Shown here one piece after another: positions 61,561 to 64,000 of a DNA stretch of 64,000 nt. The position numbers and the translations under genes are program-made. The notes beneath the pieces were generated by a model. The model saw only the letters and a list, made by a program, of their open reading frames with translations. It made no database searches and had not been told where the DNA came from. The first letter of the stretch is position 1; each line of letters begins with the position of its first letter. Origin of the DNA: an uncultured Pseudomonadota bacterium (lineage in GTDB: Bacteria; Pseudomonadota; Gammaproteobacteria; Burkholderiales; SG8-39); assembly GCA_903829815.1 (NCBI GenBank), contig CAIKRR010000045.1, positions 135,226-199,225 of the forward strand, in the 5' to 3' direction.

Positions 61561-62823
61561 ATGAGCCAAGCCCTCGAAGGTTTCCGCATCCTCGACATGA
61601 CGCATGTCCAGGCGGGGCCCACCGCCTCGCAGCTCATGGCCTGGATGGGGGCCGATGTCATCAAGTTCGAGCCGCCGACCGGTGACGCAACCCGTGGTCA
61701 ACTGCGTGATGTGCCTGATGCAGACAGCCTCTATTTCACGATGCTCAACTGCAACAAGCGGTCGATCACCGTCAACATGAAGTCGCCCGAGGGCAAGCAG
61801 GTGTTCACCGAACTGCTCGGGCATTGCGACGTCATCATGGAGAATTTCGGTCCGGGCGTGCTTGACCGACTCGGCTTCACCTGGGAAAAGGTGCATGCCA
61901 TCAACCCGCGCATCGTCATGGCATCGATCAAGGGCTTTGGCTCGACCGGACCCTATGCCGAATTCAAGGCCTATGAAAACGTGGCGCAAGCCATGGGTGG
62001 CGCGATGAGCACCACCGGCGTTCCCGATGGCCCGCCCTTTGTCACTGGCGCGCAGATCGGTGACTCCGGTACGGGTCTGCATCTGGTCATCGGCATTCTG
62101 GCAGCCCTGCATCAGCGCAACAGCACCGGCCTCGGTCAGTATGTCGAGGTGGCCATGATGGACTCGGTGATGAATCTGTGTCGGGTCAAGTGGCGTGATC
62201 ACCAGCGCCTCAGTCGCGGGCCTCTGCCCGAATATTCGGTACACACCGAGCAGGGCATGCCTTTCACGCCACGCGCCGGCAACGATTCGGGTGGTGGGCA
62301 ACTGGGCAACGCCATCCATTGCAAGCCGCACGGCACCAACGATTACATCTACGTGGTCGTGCAGGAGGCCGTCTGGGAAGCCCTGGCCCGGCGCATCGGT
62401 GGTGAAGCACTGGCCATCGACCCGCGCTTTGCCACGATCGGCGAACGCCGTCGCAATCAGGCGGAAGTCTGGCGTCTCCTCACCGCCTTTGCTGCTGATT
62501 ACACCAAGCGGGAGTTCATGGCGGTGCTCAACGATCTGGATGTGCCTTGCGGCCCGATCATGTCGACCGAGGATCTTGCCGACGACGAGCATGTGCGTGG
62601 GCGCGAAATGTATGTCGAAATCGATCATCCCAAGCGAGGCCCCTGGTTCAATGTCGGGATGCCGATCAAACTCTCGGCATCGCCCGCCACCATTCGTCGT
62701 TCGCCGCTGCTGGGCGAGCATACCGAGGAGATCCTGGGCGACGTGCTCGGTTACGACTCGACCCGCATCGAGGCGCTCAAGGGTGCCGGTGCGTTCACTG
62801 CGCCTGCCCGCAAGAAGGTCTGA
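61561..62823 (+). CDS. frc: Formyl-CoA:oxalate CoA-transferase (family III CoA-transferase)
   Basis: The 420-residue protein is a family III CoA-transferase of the Frc type. Gln17 (MTHVQAGP), Asp168 in GAQIGDSGTGLHL (the residue that forms the aspartyl-CoA anhydride) and the Gly loop NDSGGGQLG near residue 245 are the catalytic features of formyl-CoA transferase from Oxalobacter. It moves CoA from formyl-CoA to oxalate. Oxalyl-CoA decarboxylase (oxc) is not in the window but could lie beyond its right end. The ATG 61561 has GGAG seven bases upstream. The next gene begins two bases after its stop. Confidence 0.9.
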   Translation: MSQALEGFRILDMTHVQAGPTASQLMAWMGADVIKFEPPTGDATRGQLRDVPDADSLYFTMLNCNKRSITVNMKSPEGKQVFTELLGHCDVIMENFGPGVLDRLGFTWEKVHAINPRIVMASIKGFGSTGPYAEFKAYENVAQAMGGAMSTTGVPDGPPFVTGAQIGDSGTGLHLVIGILAALHQRNSTGLGQYVEVAMMDSVMNLCRVKWRDHQRLSRGPLPEYSVHTEQGMPFTPRAGNDSGGGQLGNAIHCKPHGTNDYIYVVVQEAVWEALARRIGGEALAIDPRFATIGERRRNQAEVWRLLTAFAADYTKREFMAVLNDLDVPCGPIMSTEDLADDEHVRGREMYVEIDHPKRGPWFNVGMPIKLSASPATIRRSPLLGEHTEEILGDVLGYDSTRIEALKGAGAFTAPARKKV

Positions 62824-62825
62824 CC

Positions 62826-63758
62826 ATGAAGATCGCGATCATCGGACAACAGGATTTCGGCAAGGCTGTACTCGAGGCCTTCATGGCACGCGGCGACGAG
62901 GTTGCGGCGGTCTTCTGCGCGCCCGAGAAGGAGGGCGCGCGGCCTGACCCGCTGCGCCTGGCGGCCGAAGCAGCCGGGGTGCGGACCTTTCAGTTTCCCT
63001 CGCTCAAGACCGGCGAGGCGCGCGATGCCATGGCCACCCTGGGGGTGGACATCGGCGTGATGGCCTATGTGCTGCAGTTTGCCCCTCACGATTTTGTATC
63101 GATTCCGCGGCATGGCACGATCCAGTATCACCCCTCGCTGCTGCCGCTTTATCGGGGCCCCAGTTCCATCAACTGGCCGATCATCCGCGGCGACTCGAAG
63201 ACCGGCATCACGATCTTCCGCCCCACCGACGGCCTGGACGAGGGCCCTGTGATCCTGCAAAAGGAAACGCCGATCGGTGCCGATGACACGCTGGGCAGTG
63301 TCTATTTCGACAGGCTGTTTCCGCTGGGTGTGCAGGCGATGCTCGAGGCGGCCGATCAGGTGGTGGCAGGACGCCATACCGAAGTGATCCAGGACGAGAG
63401 CCTGGCCTCCTACGAGGGCTGGTGTCGCGCTGCCGAGTCGCGCATCAACTGGTCGAATCATGTCGACTTCGTCTACGACCTCGTTCGTGGTTGCAATCCC
63501 GCGCCAGGGGCCTGGACCACGCATGCGGGTCGCAAGGTACAGATCTTCGATGCGCAGAAGCATCTGTTTCGTACCTTCGGTGCGGTGAAGGGCAAGGTGG
63601 GTGAGGTGTCCGAGATCGGTGCCGAGAGTTTCCGCGTCACCTGTCAGGGCGGTCAGATCGAGGTGTTCAAGGCCAAGGGTGAGGATACGAAGAAGCTCTC
63701 CGGCGCCGAACTCGCGGTGGCGCTTGGCCTTGCTGTCGGGACGCCGTTGGGTACTTGA
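62826..63758 (+). CDS. Formyltransferase of the 10-formyl-THF type (ALDH1L1 N-domain-like)
   Basis: The 310-residue protein resembles the N-terminal 310-residue hydrolase domain of 10-formyl-THF dehydrogenase (ALDH1L1). The N-terminus MKIAIIGQQDFGKAVLEA, YHPSLLPLYRGPSSINWPII with His102 and TDGLDEGPVILQKE with Asp138 align to the catalytic His106 and Asp142 of that domain. The C-terminal subdomain (RINWSNHVDFVYDLVRGCNP, PGAWTT) also matches. It would move or hydrolyse the formyl group of 10-formyl-THF. It stands two bases after frc in one operon, so it may link formyl-CoA and the folate pool. It is not a methionyl-tRNA formyltransferase by position or by residues. Confidence 0.8.
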   Translation: MKIAIIGQQDFGKAVLEAFMARGDEVAAVFCAPEKEGARPDPLRLAAEAAGVRTFQFPSLKTGEARDAMATLGVDIGVMAYVLQFAPHDFVSIPRHGTIQYHPSLLPLYRGPSSINWPIIRGDSKTGITIFRPTDGLDEGPVILQKETPIGADDTLGSVYFDRLFPLGVQAMLEAADQVVAGRHTEVIQDESLASYEGWCRAAESRINWSNHVDFVYDLVRGCNPAPGAWTTHAGRKVQIFDAQKHLFRTFGAVKGKVGEVSEIGAESFRVTCQGGQIEVFKAKGEDTKKLSGAELAVALGLAVGTPLGT

Positions 63759-63799
63759 ACCGCGGGGCAATCGACGCGCTCCGGGCGCTTGCCCGAGCT

Positions 63800-63830
63800 G
63801 GGCACAGGGTCGTGTCACGAGTCGGTGCCC
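63800..63830. terminator. Hairpin after the formyltransferase gene
   Basis: GGGCAC (63800-63805) pairs with GTGCCC (63825-63830), enclosing an inner TCGTG/CACGA stem. It lies 42 bases after the stop. A loose run of T and G follows. A terminator is plausible but weak. Confidence 0.35.
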
Positions 63831-64000
63831 GTTCTGTCTGTTGTGCTGGTTTCGAGACTTTGTGCGCCTTGGCCGGCTTGACGTGTGGCGTGCTTTGCTG
63901 GTTTACTTGAGGATGACCGCGCGGCATGCGTTCGGTGACCTTGATGTCCCGAGCCGTTTTCAAGACCATGCGCGGCAGGCCCCTGGAGTCGTTCATGAAC

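Noticed and set aside
62826-63758. Methionyl-tRNA formyltransferase (fmt)
   Set aside because: The protein aligns better with the hydrolase domain of 10-formyl-THF dehydrogenase in N-terminus, catalytic spacing and C-terminal subdomain, and no def gene is adjacent.
63667-63996. Minus-strand open frame at the right edge
   Set aside because: It overlaps the end of the formyltransferase gene by 92 bases, is low-complexity and basic, and shows no family motif. It might be the tail of a gene beyond the window, but this cannot be supported; no other gene was seen in 63759-64000.

Overview
The window is dense, GC-rich bacterial chromosome, almost entirely coding. Gene content and order point to a betaproteobacterium of the order Burkholderiales. 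The supporting blocks are ilvE / CHCC zinc finger / waaF, pyrC / DUF3025 / rnpB, glnE divergent from yhdP-nit-tldD, birA-coaX, glcDEF, split pntAA-pntAB-pntB, and DUF2889-sucCD. Genus cannot be decided from the sequence alone. I saw no tRNA, insertion sequence, prophage or CRISPR array.

Layout. 1-4163: a plus-strand catabolic operon that enters from outside the window: isochorismatase-type amidase, two Asp/Glu-racemase (maleate isomerase) family paralogues, a class A flavin monooxygenase and an isocitrate-lyase-superfamily lyase. 4336-5399: a GNAT acetyltransferase and a convergent PduO-type adenosyltransferase. 5572-6928: a three-gene nitrile hydratase / thiocyanate hydrolase with split beta subunit and cobalt-type metal site. 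6983-10862: glycolate oxidase glcDEF. 10865-15664: an ABC exporter and the three-gene proton-translocating transhydrogenase. 15723-26358: mixed housekeeping genes (squalene synthase family, 2-hydroxyacid dehydrogenase, YheT hydrolase, phosphohexomutase, orphan UgpB-like protein, birA, coaX with a Gly-rich repeat, hldE adenylyltransferase). 26363-31833: a CarH/LitR-like B12-binding MerR regulator divergent from a tightly coupled operon folE2 - FAD protein - DUF1365 - CFA synthase family. 31784-36645: dolP-like, HIRAN and yraN genes, rsmI, pyrC, DUF3025 and the RNase P RNA. 36644-48400: waaF, zinc finger, ilvE with a Lys/Ala tail, glnE, yhdP, nit and tldD. 48451-53183: tartrate/malate dehydrogenase family, a fluoroacetate-dehalogenase-like hydrolase, DUF2889 and sucCD. 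53230-63758: a C1 block with a two-subunit NAD-dependent formate dehydrogenase, formate-THF ligase, TerC, a CRP/FNR regulator, formyl-CoA transferase and a 10-formyl-THF-type formyltransferase.

How the genes may work together. Glycolate oxidase and the 2-hydroxyacid dehydrogenase handle glycolate/glyoxylate. Formyl-CoA transferase, the formyltransferase, formate-THF ligase and formate dehydrogenase could together handle the C1 unit released from oxalate or another formyl-CoA source. The most notable systems are the putative light/B12-regulated operon, the three-subunit Co-type hydratase, the formyl-CoA/formyl-THF pair, the dehalogenase with a full set of fluoroacetate-dehalogenase residues, and a terC leader that can fold into two mutually exclusive hairpins. 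All functional calls come from reading motifs; no database search was run.
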